64,000 nt of DNA from Castanea sativa (GCF_040712315.1 NC_134021.1:32833501-32897500), one strand, 5' to 3'. Counted from the stretch's first letter, positions 12,148 to 24,465 are shown. Made by a program: numbers and translations. Notes: a model not told the origin generated them from the sequence alone.

Positions 12148-14732
12148 ATGGAGCCTGGGTCATTCGATCATTCTCTGCCAACCCAACAACAATATCACAT
12201 CTCTAATGATGCAATGGAAGGCAATGTACGTTGCAAGAACCAAATTTATTAATATCCTAATAATATCTACAATTATTCAATTTACATGAAAATAATTTCA
12301 ACATTAGCAATATAACATTGTACATTTTTTTAAAAAATTCAGGTTTTCACGTTACGAGTGCGACCCCAACGGTTTGCACCCCCCCAGCAGTTAGGCGAGC
12401 GTATCACCCCATATTTGCATCAATGTAGATTATACCGTGTTACCCGCCTACCACATATAGATATTGACTAGAGTCTTATCACTTCTTTGGTGGAGCGGTG
12501 GCAATCTGAAACCCATACATTTCACCTACCAAATTGTGAAATGTCGATCACTCTACAAGATATAGCAATCATTATAGGATTGCCTATTAATGGCAATGCA
12601 GTGACACCACCTGAAATTGCATTGACATATGGTAGCCTTAAAATAACATGGGTTAGGAATACATTTTTGAACCTACCAGAGGGTGCCAATGCTGTAACAA
12701 CCCAACAGTATGCTAGGGCATACATGTTCCAGGTCTTGGCTTTACTATTTGGAAATAAGAGCCAAAATAAATTGCATTGCTGCTTTCTCAGGCTGTTAGC
12801 AGACTTTGGTGTAGCTGGGCAATATAGCTAGGGTAGTGCCACGCTTGCTTTCCTTTATAAAGAGTTGTGTATTGCTTCTATTAAAAAAACCACGGAGGTT
12901 GTAGGTCCTATTTTCATATTACAATTATGGGCATGGGAGCATCTTCCATATCTGACCCCAATTCCAATAATTCCAATAAATTTAAATGGTGACGACCCAT
13001 ACGGTTGCAGGTATAATATTTACTTTCTATTTCTATACAATATTGTATACTGTAGTGTTTATCCTTGATACTTCCAAACCCTAAAATCAGTGGCAATCAT
13101 TAATTGTGTATAGGTGGGATACTAGGAGAACTTATACTCACACACCAACGCATGTTCTACCTGCGTACCATTCTAATCACGATACACATAATAAGGATCA
13201 GGTAATATATGTTGTCACAATGCATCAATGGTTAATTTACTAGTTATATTATTGTCTTGATCGATTATAACATAGTTATTGTAATTGAAATCACAGGTTA
13301 TTTGGACACCATACGATAATTATTTGCATCCATGGTGTCTTGTAGGACAACATATATGGCTTACAACAACGCCATTGCTATGTTTCCAAATTGTTGAGTA
13401 TTACCATCCAGAGAGAGTCATGCGACAATTTGGATTGTTGCAAAGATGTCCAAAGTGGCCTACTGACAATTTTGATAAATCTATACATTGTGTAAAGTTG
13501 ACAGGAAAGGCTGGTGTTGATTGGTGTAGGCATCATGCACATTACTACCAACTTTGGAACCAGCGAGTTCAAAATATAGTTGGAGATGAAAATTTTCATC
13601 TAGATGTGGACTACACAACATGGTATCACCAACATGGCCACTTATTTACGACACAAGAGGCGGCTGCCCATGTGTACTAGGTTATTATTTTAGCATTTTC
13701 AATACTGCACTAATATTGATAACAAATTATTATTTTAGCATTTTCAATAATACTGCACTAATAATTTTTTTTCTTTTTATGTGGCAGCAAACGGAAATTA
13801 ATAAGATGTTAACTTCGGTTGTTGCAAACCAAGGGAGGGCTGACTTGACTGCACAACAAGTCCTTCCGGCAATAGTAGAGGGTCTTACTCAAGTGAAGTT
13901 ATCAATGGAAGCAGATATTTCCTCCATCCCTACTGAGAGGGTGACACACTTTGGGCGACGACAGAGGCACCAAGGAAGACAGGGTAGACAACGTAGAAAT
14001 GATGAAGCTGGACCATCTACGTCTACCCAAGCTGGACCATCCACCTCTACCCAAGCTGGGCCATCCACATCTGCCCATAATGAGCCTACCACCTTCAATG
14101 AGTATAATCCAATTAATGTCAACGAGTATTGTATGTCTTTATATCAACAGATTGGATTATCCACTTCCATAGGACAAGGATTAGAGGGTTTGTTTAGTTA
14201 TGACCACTATCCCCAGCTTAGTTCAACACCTCCCTCTTATCATCCATCGCCACCTCCATACTATTCTGGGCAATACAATTATGGCCAAGATGCTCAGTTT
14301 AGTTATGAACAACCTTCCCAACCATCCCCTCATGTTGGTGATTTCTGTACACCACCAAATACATGGGCATGTGCTCCGAACACTGAGGAAGAGGCCTCTA
14401 TAACAGACTCTGAGGAAGATGCCTCAAATGAGGATAGTGGGGAAGATGCAGAAGATGCAGAAGATATGGAGGTGTCATCAGATAATGAAAGTGATGAAGG
14501 TGGTAATTATCAAATAGATTTTGATATTAGAACACAACCAAGGCGTATGGGGAATAGTCATGTGCAAGCACAAAGGTACCCTCAACGAGTAAATAGGCAT
14601 CCTCCACGTTGTAGAACACAACAAAAACTTCATGTACCCCATCGTGGAAATCACGAATCAATTATTAAAAATATATTAAAGTATTATCATTGTTTATGCA
14701 TCATTGTAGCAAAAAATATTATGCCTAGATAG
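12148..14732 (+). pseudogene. Plant mobile domain (PMD) gene, five exons, two nonsense codons
   Basis: A five-exon model with GT-AG borders is consistent: 12148-12225, 12343-13010, 13114-13201, 13296/7-13671 and 13788-14732, coding length about 2,154 nt. The first exon reads MEPGSFDHSLP. The PMD core follows: VERWQSETHTFHLPNCEMSI, TLQDIAIIIGLPINGNAV, then FGLLQRCPKWPTDN and GKAGVDWCRHHAHYYQLW. This is the domain of Arabidopsis MAIN and MAIL1 and of many MULE-borne genes. The last exon is low complexity: three GPSTSTQA-type repeats, a Pro/Tyr/Ser stretch, an acidic Asp/Glu block and a basic C-terminus (RVNRHPPRC). In-frame TAG codons at 12469-12471 and 12829-12831 fall where relatives have Trp. 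There are no frameshifts. Host PMD proteins act in the nucleus in silencing; what the MULE-borne version does is not known. Confidence 0.85.
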
Positions 14733-15466
14733 TATATATATCACGTTATACTACTAACTGTAAGGCCTTTGTAAAAATAAGAAATGTGTACACATATTTG
14801 GTATTTGAAATTAGTGCCCAATTAATTTAATCATACATCTATTTAATATAATTTTCCAATCCACAACCTCTTTTCCAAACCCTTATAAAAGTGTCAAAGA
14901 AAAATAAAACTTTCACCATCTGATTTTCGTCCAAATTTACAGTAGTAATTTGTGAGTTAATTTCGGCCTTCAAAAAATGTGAATTTCAAAAAACTCAAAA
15001 CATAAAAGTTGTAGATATTTAAGTCACGGTTCCAGCCCATCTAGTCTTAAGTCAACTGGATTTTTGAGGAGAGAGATACGTCTAAAATACTGATTAGTGC
15101 TCAAATATGATTTTTCCTCTTTAGATTGTGGCCCTTTGATTTATTTCCTTATTTGAAGCTTTCAGACATGGTAAAGGACCAAAGCACTCCATAAAAGTAT
15201 ATATTTGAAGGTGTTATCGAACCCCTAAACTATAATACGGAATATATATATATACACACACACATACACACACGCAAAAAAAAGAAAAAAAAAAAAAAAA
15301 AAAACATACACCCCAATCAAACTTGCAGTGATAGAAAACATTGTAGCATATGGAATTAGTACCAACTTGTTCTATCAAATAATACAAACTAACAATATGG
15401 TCTAACTCCTAAAAAAAAAGAACAGTCCAACCAATCCACTGAAGTAGATTGAATACATATGTTGGG
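14733..15466. other. Region between the two convergent MULE genes
   Basis: AT-rich 3' flanks of both genes, with an (AT)n/(AC)n tract and an A-run at 15245-15304. No ORF is seen. Polyadenylation signals of both genes should lie here. Confidence 0.5.
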
Positions 15467-18196
15467 TCATTCAGTTTGGCCACTAGTGGAGCCAGCCACA
15501 GTTCGAGTGGGGCATGTTCTTCTATTATGGCCTTCTTGCCTACAGAGGCTGCACAATGGCCTTGGTTGATGCTCTGTCCCTAAATCCATTTCATTTAGAA
15601 GCCGAGTTGATCTTGGTCGACTGTTTGCACGGCGCAACTTCACATTAGGATACAAGACTGGGAAATCAGGCTCATTCCAATGTACACTATATGGAACCAT
15701 GCAAAATCTAGGTGCATAACAAGCAACTTGTTCTTCCAAACAGTAGCAGCGGTCGATATATCGCATTGCAGAGATGCCTTGATATTTACACACGGCAATG
15801 ACATGTGAGAATGAAATCTTATAAACTTGCCATTTTTGACAACTACAAGTGCTCTCCCTCAAATTTACCTCATGTCGATGATTACCCCTATAAGCAGAGT
15901 TAGGGTTTATTGGTGTTTTGACTTCAAACAGACCATCTTCATGACTAAACACAGTAACTGAATGCTTTGGCGCCTTTCTTTCCCATTTATTGAATTTATT
16001 CTTTATATAGGCTGTAATGCGTTCACCGGCTGTAATCTCTGCACGTGCCTTAGTATACCGATCGGCAAAGTAGGCTACACAACAGTAGTATGTGAGCTTG
16101 ACTAACGCAGTTATGGGCAGATTTCTAGCACTCTTTAGAACACTGTTGAAGCTTTCAGACAAATTTGTGGTCATTGCCCCATAATGATGTCCACCATCGT
16201 GTGCTAATGTCCACTTCTACACTAGTAATTCCCTTAAATACTTATCACCATCTGCATTTAATTGAGTAATTCTATCCCTTGTTATTTGATACTTTTGTAG
16301 CTGATTCTCCATGCCTGCCCACATTACCATAGCCTTCAAGTTTTTATTCCCAATTTTTTGATTGAAATTGCTAGCCACATGGCGAAGGCAAAAACGATGA
16401 TGCCAACGTGTCGATTCACATATAACCCGTATCGCTGACATTATACCAGGGTGGCGATCAGATGTGACACATAACTCATCTTGATTAGTGACATTATTTT
16501 GAATACAACGCAAAAACCAATACCAACTATCATCAGATTCCTCCTCCACAATGGCAAAGGCAAGTGGAAAAAGTCTATTGTCACCATCCCAAGTTGATGC
16601 AATCAATAACTTACCTCTGTACTTACCATATAGGAAAGTTCCATCTATACTAATCACTGGCCTACAATGTTGAAAACCTTCAATTGATGGACCAAAAGCC
16701 CAGAAAACTCTCTTGAATATGGCACAGCCTGGCACAGTAGCAGGTACCGTTCTCCAAATAACCCTGCTGTCCGGGTTTGAATCAGTCAAAGCTTTCAACC
16801 ATTTTGGCAATAATTGGTAAGATTTGTCCCAATCACCAAATGCTCTACCAATTGCCTTCTGTTTCGCCTCCCACACCTTAAAATAAGAAGGCCGGTATTC
16901 GTACTTATTGTAAAGACTCTGTTGAAGCGAAGAAATCCTTATATTTGGATCATCTTTGACAATATCCCTCAACTCTTTCTCAATAATATGAATGTCTAAT
17001 TGCTCGTGATCTTGTGTGAGTGTGGACTCCGTACATGTGTGTGGACCATTGTATTACCTAACCTCAAAGAACCCATGCGTAGCCCGGAAGCATGCTCAAA
17101 GACGCCAAGAACAATTTTTGCAACGTACAGACCAACATGCTGGATCTGACTCTTTTACACTAAATGTTTGGTTCCTCTTGATGTGATATTGTTTAACAGC
17201 AGCTTGTAGTTCATCCTTATCAGCAAAAAGCAATCCCACATAAAACTCTTGGGTAGGGTCCCAAGTACTCTGAATGGGCTTTTCAAATGGTGGGGTTGGA
17301 TCAATCATATTTTCCCAAGTGTTTTGTGAAAAGCTCAGTGATGAAGGTTGATGGAATGCCATTGCTGGACTGCTTTCATGATTAGGTTCATTGGGAAGCT
17401 CCTGTTCATCTCCAACATCATCAAGGACCTCGTCGTTATCAAGTTGGTCATTACTATCCATGGCCCGCATCCTTTCTGATAATGTATGGACCGCATTTTC
17501 AGTAGTAGCAGCTATGCGGTGTGTATCATTGGGATCATTAGTAGCTCTCTGAGTGGCGGTTTGATCATACTGAGCTTCAAACTGTGGTGCAACATGCTTA
17601 GTTAGGTTATCATAGTCAACATCATTGGTGTTCATTGGCCGATAAGGAGCATGTTGGTCCTCAGTTGCAACATGGGTAGATGGAGCATGATAATCAGCAC
17701 CACCAATGTTGATTGGGGAACGAGCCACATCTTCATAATAATGACCAGTATGAGTGGCATATGGATCATGAAAGTGCCCGCCATGTGAATAATTGAACGG
17801 TGCACTCGGTCCTTCGTTGCCATATCGAATGGGAAAAACATCTTGATGGCTTCTTATGGGCTCCACACCCACGTACAACTCTGCACCTACAAATCCATAT
17901 TGGCAATCTAACATATCGAATATTGCATTGACACCATTATCATCTTCTACCAAAACTTGTTGGTAATTCACAGGATGTGGATGACATTGAAAAAGAAATT
18001 TATATCAAATAATAAGTTTTGAATCTTCTCTGTTTATATGAAGCATGGATGCTACTCTATCACATAGATCTTCAAATGCCACACCCTTGCTTAATGGAAG
18101 CATAGAAGGAGGTGGCCCTTGGTAATAAACCCCATTTTCACCATGTTTAATTATTCCACCGGAATGGATGAGAAAAATGAAAAACTTTTCTACCAT
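15467..18196 (-). pseudogene. MURA-type MULE transposase, one exon, four nonsense codons
   Basis: One frame of 910 codons runs from the ATG at 18196 to the stop at 15467 without an intron or frameshift. In order: an N-terminal MuDR-type region (VYYQGPPPSMLPLSKGV to AELYVGVEPI), the MuDR DNA-binding part (QYHIKRNQTFSVKESDPACW, CKNCSWRL, YNGPHTC), the MULE transposase core with the first DDE Asp in ISIDGTFLYGKYRGKLLIAS and the second in CVTSDRHPGIMSA, the E-region MTTNLSESFNSVLKSARNLP, a SWIM finger (CSCQKWQVYKISFSHVIAVC) and a C-terminal CCHC knuckle (CSLCRQEGHNRRTC). In-frame stops are TGA 18005-18007, TGA 17096-17098, TAA 17054-17056 and TAG 16217-16219. The SWIM motif has Phe where a Cys is expected. 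The enzyme would cut and join element ends in the nucleus; this copy cannot make a full protein. Confidence 0.92.
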
Positions 18197-19929
18197 TCAC
18201 ACTAAAACATAAAAGTAGTATTAATATATTAACACTACACAACCATTAAAATGCAATACAAGAAGGTAATCTATTAAAAATATTCAATGTTTAAATAGCT
18301 AGAGTTAAGAGAATTCTATTAAAGAGGATTGGTTCACTAATAATTTATTATTATCTATCATAGTAGTTAAAATTATTTAGAATGATCTGTTATGGTTACG
18401 TAAATTATTTTATGTTGCTCTTCATTTTGCTTCTTCTAAAATAAGACAGATTATATTTCTCATGCATCATTACGATAACAGATAAATATTTATAATATCG
18501 TATAATTTTTGTTATTATTATTATAACTAAAACTTAGATTTTTGATTTAGGGGCATATACTAACCTTTTTTTTTTTTTGGGTTTTATTATAGCATACATG
18601 TATATTTTAGGCTAACAAAGTAAGAATTTTTTTAAGAAAAATTTATGTCAATTTTGAAACTTATTTTTGCTATATGAAATTTTAGGCAAGACCCATAATT
18701 TAAAACATATCATACAAATCAGTTCTTGTTGCAAGACACATAATACAAAAACAAGATTTTCATGAACAAATAATTTAACAAAAACAAAATTTTCATGCTT
18801 AGCTATGCCCCTAAAACATATCAACATGAATATTATAAAAAGAAAAGTAACTACTTAAAGAAATGTAACTCACCTGGTAAAATGATAACCACGGATAGGT
18901 ATTTGCAAGTGTTGTTCCTTATAATTGTTTGTAGAATGTATGGCACGTATGAATTCAAAATGGTTGATAGAATTATGAGGGGAATAAGAGTGAAGAAGAA
19001 AGCTGGTATAATTTTTAGGGGGGAAAGAGTGGAAAATAAGAAACGTGAAAACTAAAGTAATATTGGTGCTGTTTAAATAAGATGCAAATTTCGTATAAGT
19101 TCAATTCTTAGATTTTAAACTGTACTAATAGAAATTGACCAAATATAACAAGGATCATCTCTGCAAAAAATCTCAAAGTGTCTTTCTTTTTTTTTGTTTA
19201 CAGTGCACATCAATCATTCATAAATCTCTGCAAATCCTGCAAAGAATCTCTGCAAAATCCTCAGTTTTTTTGTTTTTTTGTTGTTTACACCGTGCACATC
19301 AATCATTTTTTCTTCCATAAATTTCTCCCATGCATGGATAAGAATCTGAATAAGAATATCTATGTACTTTAAATTGTACTAATAAAAATTTACCAAATAC
19401 AACACAGTTCATAAAAAAACAAAAAGCCAAAAAGATGAGGAGACTTGTCACAACACAGTTCATAAAAAAACAAAAAGCCAAAAAGATAAGGAGACTTGTC
19501 ACAACACAGTTAATAAAAAAACAAAAAGCCAAAAAGATGAGGAGACTTGTTACAGGGAGGAGGGATAAAAAGTAAAAAGAATCTCTGAAACCAAATTTTA
19601 GGCGTGATATGGTTTTATTGGGAAGGATGAATGGAATCATTTCAGGCAGAAAATAAGAATGAGAGGAAGAGGTGAATATTTTCACAACAAATTATAAGTG
19701 TCAGGTTGTTACTAGTTGTTATTGTTAGAGCAAAAAAGTATCTTAGCGTTAGATTTAAATTTGAACCAACAACAACTAACCACCTATAATTTATTGTAAA
19801 AATAAAAATGTTGTGTACGTTTTTTTTTCCTTTTATTTCGGCAATGCCACTACAAAGAATCTCTACAAAACTCTACAAAACTCTCAGTTTTTATTTTATT
19901 TTTTATTTACGGTACACATCAATCATTTT
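18197..19929. other. Non-coding MULE interior upstream of the transposase
   Basis: This is the 5' flank of the transposase gene, AT-rich. Apart from the 51-bp tandem repeat at 19401-19553 and degenerate copies of the TIR word TTCGGCAATGCC (about 19838), nothing coding is seen. Confidence 0.5.
19401..19553. repeat. 51-bp tandem repeat, three copies
   Basis: Units start AACACAGTT at 19401, 19452 and 19503 and end GGAGACTTGT. The copies are almost identical and sit just inside the right TIR. Confidence 0.9.
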
Positions 19930-20782
19930 TTCTCTTTTATAACTTTCTTTCATGTACGTTTTAGAATCTATGTACTTTGAATAAGAATCAAACAGTACTT
20001 GAATTTGTTTCAGAGAGACGGACAAGACAAGAATCAAACACTCAGCGTACTTGAATTTGTCGTTTTCCCTTCCGACAATGCCATTGCCATAATTGATTTT
20101 CCTTTTTTTTTTAATTTTTTTTCTCATTTTCGGCAATTGCATTGCCACAATTTTTTTTTTCTTTCCCCTATTTCGGCAACACCATGGCCACAATTCTTTT
20201 TTTTTTTTTTTTTTTTTTTCTCTTTCCCCCTATTTCGGCAATCCCATTGCCATAATTCTTTCTCTTTTTTTCTTTCTCTTTTTTTCCCCTATTTCGGCAA
20301 TCCCATTGCCACAATTCCTTTTTTTTTTTTTTCCCTATTTCGGCACTACATGGCCACCATTCTTTCTTTTCTTTTTTCTCCCCTATTTCGGCAATCCCAT
20401 TACCACAATTCCTTTTTTTTTTTTTTCTTTCCCCCCTATTTCGGCAATCCCATTGCCATAATTCTTTTTTTTTTTTTTTCTTTTCCCTCCATTTTCGGCA
20501 ATGGGATTGCCACAAACCTTTTTTATTTTTTCCTTTTGGGCACTCGCACATGGGCACTCAGTGAAGCGGGCAGGGTTGGGCAGAAGGAATTTCGGCAACA
20601 CTGTTGCCGAAATTCCAAAATTTCTCTCTCCTCAATTTCGATTTTCTCTCTCATACTTTTCTTCGAATTTCGGCAACACTGTTGCCAAAATTCACTCTCT
20701 CTCCTCATTTTCCCAAATAACTTGGAACAGTGACTATAACCCCAAAAAACTTCACTTTTAGCAATATTTACCCAAAATACTC
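19930..20782 (-). repeat. Right TIR of the MULE, an array of hairpin units
   Basis: This is the reverse complement of the left TIR. Between 20070 and 20520 about nine units read TTCGGCAATCCCATTGCCA, spaced by T-runs. At 20580-20690 lie two CGGCAACACTGTTGCCG palindromes. The end reads GCAATATTTACCCAAAATACTC at 20761-20782. Confidence 0.88.
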
Positions 20783-20792
20783 GAGAGTGTCA
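20783..20792. repeat. Right target-site duplication of the MULE
   Basis: GAGAGTGTCA, identical to 10214-10223. Confidence 0.9.
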
Positions 20793-21087
20793 AGTGTTTT
20801 TTTTTTTTTTTCCCCTAGCAAATAGAGCCTTATGCTTCATCTTTCTATTAGATGGTCAAATCCAAATAGTAGTTTTTATTTTTATTTTTAAATGTCATAA
20901 GCATTTGAAGTTAATTAGAGTTAACTTATTTCCACTGTCAGGCTAACAAAAAAGTATATATACTTATATAATATGGATTTTTTTTTTATGAAATATACCA
21001 TATGGATTAAAAAAAAAAGAAAAGAAAAGGGATTTGGCTTTTTTTTTTTTTTTAAGACTTTACCCTTTTATTAAATATATTAATTTA

Positions 21088-21088
21088 A

Positions 21089-21123
<35 letters not shown>
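21088..21123. repeat. (AT)n microsatellite
   Basis: Uninterrupted TA/AT tract of about 35 bp, at the edge of the older element fragment at 21125-21285. Confidence 0.95.
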
Positions 21124-21124
<1 letters not shown>

Positions 21125-21126
<2 letters not shown>

Positions 21127-21285
21127 ATGGTAACTCCGAAACGGTACACCGGTATTAACCAGTATCGAAATATTTCATTTTATGGACCAAACCAAAATGG
21201 TATTCGGTACGAAATTGACTCTCTTGACAATAACAACATACCACTTAAAAATTTGTTGTGAAAATGTTGTGGACATAACATTCTG
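21125..21285 (-). mobile_element. Right part of the older element interrupted by the MULE
   Basis: Inverted partner of 9655-9950: GAAACGGTACACCGGTATTA, GGTATTCGGTACGAAATTGA and ATTTGTTGTGAAAATGTTGT. A related fragment (TTTCGGTACCTGTCTATTTC) also occurs near 53930. Confidence 0.4.
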
Positions 21286-21733
21286 TCAAAGAATTTTAAA
21301 CCAAGTTGGATTCTAATTGATTCCTAAAAGTCAGTATTTCCATAATAAAATCCAAACTTTATCCCTTTGTTTTCTTTTGCTCATAATATGTATCTAGTAC
21401 GTCATTAGAAACAATTAAAATTCTATTTTCTTTTTCTCTAAATATTTCTATTTTCCCTCCCCAAAAGTTTTATGCAAATCACAAAGTGTTTCTTTTTCAT
21501 AAAATGGGATTAAAGGAGATATTTTTTTTAATTTAATTATGCAAACATTACGACACATATAATTATTAATTACTATTGTTTTACGGGATAGCCATTGTTG
21601 GAAAAGAGAAGATCATCAGATTAGAATTGTCACTATCATCACTAACTTCATTATAAGAGGAAAAGTTATTCGGTAAATCATAAGGCAGGATTGAGGTGAT
21701 GAGTGTTGACTGTTAGGAGCTTCTTCTTTTTTT
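21286..21733. other. Non-coding stretch
   Basis: AT-rich; no gene or element end recognized. Confidence 0.3.
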
Positions 21734-21777
21734 CTTTTGTGTGTTTGTGTGTGCGTGTGTGTGTGTGTGTGTGTGGA
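21734..21777. repeat. (GT)n microsatellite
   Basis: GT-rich tract with a single GC interruption, ending at the minisatellite block. Confidence 0.9.
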
Positions 21778-21799
21778 GAAGAAGTGTTGATAGGAGCTT

Positions 21800-22412
21800 A
21801 ATGTACAGAAACAACATATACCACCTCCCAAATACGAGAAAATATATGTTGTTTTTGCTACATGTATCCTCTCTCTCACATGAAGGTGGACTCCACAAGT
21901 GTGGGATGTCCTCCCCCTCACATGGGGGTGGACCCTACAAGAAACAACATATATAATCTCCCAAATACAAGAAAATACATGTTTTTGTTGCATGTGTCCT
22001 CCCCCACAAGTGTGAGGTGTCCTCTCCCTCACAAGGGGGTGGACCCCACAAAAAACTACATATACCATCTTCCAAATACAAGAAAACACATGTTTCTGTT
22101 GCATGTGTCCTCCCCTTCATATGGGGTGGACCCTATAAGAAACAGCATATACCATCTCTCAAATACGAGAAAATACATGTTTTTGTTGCATGTGTCCTCC
22201 TTCTCACGTGGGGGTGGACCCCACAAGAAATAACATATACCATCTCCCAAATACAAGAAAATACATGTTTCAATACATGTAACGATAATAGCATATACTA
22301 CCTCCCAAATATGAGAATATACATGTTGTTTCTGTTGCATGTGTCCTCCCCCATGTGAGGGGGATGACACATGCAATGGAAACAACATATACCGCCTCTC
22401 CAAATACAATCT
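21800..22412. repeat. Minisatellite of about 90-130 bp units
   Basis: Roughly six imperfect units share ACAACATATACCACCTCCCA, AATACAAGAAAATACATG, TTGCATGTGTCCTCCCCC and CATGGGGGTGGACCC. Some units hold an extra CACAAGTGTG insert. The last unit ends in an inverted repeat (TTGCATGTGTCCTCCCCC facing GGGGGATGACACATGCAA at about 22335-22378). Overlapping ORFs of 110-160 codons on both strands follow the repeat and are not credible genes. Confidence 0.88.
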
Positions 22413-23723
22413 CCACACTTTTTCCAGTGAATTGGATGGTTGGTAGGCGCAAGTGGAGCGTGGGGGAATCATTTATTGGTTTTATGTGTTAGGTATAGCA
22501 TCATATTTATTTATCTAATTATTCTATAAAAAAAATATTCTGCTAGAGCATTTTTATATACAAATTTTTTTTCTCTATTTTAGCATAATAACCTACAAAA
22601 AAGGTTGTTTATTTTACATACATACTTTTCAAAACACCATATATTATATTATCTATTTTACACTACATTTCATTCAAATATTAATTTTTCTTTATTTTTT
22701 TAATTGTTTCTTTTTCTTCACACACTATAACCACCATCTACTATCTTCATTCATCATTGGGATATGTAAAGAAAGAATAAAAAAAATAAATGCAAAATAA
22801 ATAGTGCCAATGTAAATTTACATGTTTGTAGCAACAAACAACTCTATATTTTTACACAACTTTGCATGACCTGATATGAGTGAATTTTGGGTGTAGTTGG
22901 CTAAAATAAAGCACATTTGAAATTGTACAAACACTAAAGCAAGTGCTCTTAATGAGTGTAATAAGGACACTTGTTAAAAAATAATAAATTTTCAATTATG
23001 AACAGTAAAGTAGGTTCTTTCAAAGAAAAATGTATTTGTCCATAATTCCTTGATTTTCATGCATGAATTTATTGTGATTGTCTGGTTTATTTTTTTTAAT
23101 ATTTGTTAAAATTATTATCATTATTTTAATGGTTACGTCAACTTTTAGTGTGTCAATGGTGCAATCCTTGTGCCACGTATGCAATTTCTGTTATCAAGAT
23201 AAAAATAGGGGCTACATTGAGAACATGGTGAAAAATGTAGGAACTAAAATAAGAATTTCAAAAAAGTAGGGACTAAAATGAGAATAACCCAAAATATAGG
23301 GACTAAATAAGTATTTTTACCTTAAGAATTAAAATTTTCTAACTATGACTATTCTATAGATAAATTAATTATTACCCTCACCTAAATTTAGTGCAAATCA
23401 AAACTTTCACATTCTCAAGTAAAAGATAAGATGATACTAAAAGTTGAGAAACAATCATAGTCATAGAAATGCTCTAGAGATCGTGTACCATTAATGAGAG
23501 TTCAGAAAAATCAATTGCAATTCCTTTTTTACCAAGAAAAAAAAAATATGAAACTTTGAATTTTACTATCAAATAAAATACTAAGAAAATTTTTTTTTTT
23601 TTTTTAAAAAAGTCCCTTCTTTAAAAAAAGGGCTGACTCGCTTGACTTTCAGGTTGATCCAACTTGAAATTTCAACAAGTCATGTACGAGTTGACCTGTG
23701 TTTCAAAAATATCCAAAAACTTA
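22413..23723. other. Non-coding stretch
   Basis: AT-rich, with three nearby copies of AGGGACTAAAATGAGAAT-like words (23235-23310) that resemble MULE/MITE terminal sequence. No gene seen. Confidence 0.35.
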
Positions 23724-24465
23724 GGTCTCATTTGGTAACGGTGTTTAAACAATGAAAATTGTTGTTTAAACATCACAGCATGTATTTTCACACACTTTAT
23801 TACCCAAACATATTTCACAAAATTTAAACAACATTACTAAAAATCTCTTACCAAACAGGCACTTAGGCTCTATTCCAATTTTTCTCCTCGGGTTCAAACA
23901 GGTTAACGAGTCAAGGTCCAATTTTGCAATGTTTACTTTTAGTAAACTACTGTAGATTGTGCAAGAAACTAATCCTTTATGTGGCCTAATATGCTTTTTA
24001 TGGTTTTGATAACTTTTGTAAGGTAATTCCAACAATAGTTTTCAATGTTTAAACATTGAAAACTATGGGCAAAAAAAAAAAAAAAACGCATTTGGTAAGA
24101 GATTTTTTTCAAAGTGTTTGAATTATGTTTCTCATTTTAGAGTGTTTAAACACTGGATTTAGAAAACTTCTCTTACCGGATTTCAGTTTTCAAATAATGT
24201 TGCTTAATAACACTTCTGTAAATAAGTAGAAAACCGTAGGTCTCACTGATTAGACTACATGTCATCACTTTAAAAAACAACACACACACATACCAAATAC
24301 ACAATAATGTTTTTTCACTTTTGAAAAGACATTATTAGAAATATGGTACCAAACACATTTTTTCCATTATGAGTACTTTAAATACGTGTTTTTACAATAC
24401 TTTTTAAATCACAGTTTTCACATTATTTTGAACAATAATACTCAAACACCTCTACCAAACAGGCC
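23724..24465. mobile_element. PIF/Harbinger-type MITE (742 bp)
   Basis: The left end GGTCTCATTTGGTAACGGTGTT pairs with the right end AACACCTCTACCAAACAGGCC inverted, and TTA flanks both sides (23721-23723 and 24466-24468). The 3-bp TTA duplication and the GGCCTGTTTGGTA-like end fit PIF/Harbinger MITEs. An internal CCAAACAGGCAC word at about 23850 suggests a compound structure. Confidence 0.75.

Larger units (their letters stand above)
10224..20782. mobile_element. Complete Mutator-like element (MULE), 10,559 bp
   Basis: Both ends read GAGT(C/A)TTTTGGGTAAATATTGC inward and are flanked by the perfect duplication GAGAGTGTCA. TIRs of roughly 690 and 850 bp enclose a PMD gene on the plus strand (12148-14732) and a MURA-type transposase on the minus strand (15467-18196), arranged tail to tail. 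The intact duplication shows that the borders have not been rearranged since insertion. Both genes carry stop codons, so this copy is probably no longer autonomous although structurally complete. Confidence 0.92.

Noticed and set aside
13951..14403. Plus-strand ORFs overlapping the last PMD exon in another frame
   Set aside because: Shadow of the PMD C-terminal exon.
19401..19685. Membrane-like ORF with three LLIFLAFCFF repeats on the minus strand
   Set aside because: Translation of the 51-bp tandem repeat; no start context or homolog.
21800..22412. CRISPR-like array
   Set aside because: Unit lengths are 90-130 bp, there is no short constant repeat with unique spacers, and this is a plant nuclear sequence.
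21616..22472. Several ORFs of 110-160 codons on both strands with CGVHP/RERT-type repeats
   Set aside because: They follow the minisatellite period on both strands; artefact of unit lengths.
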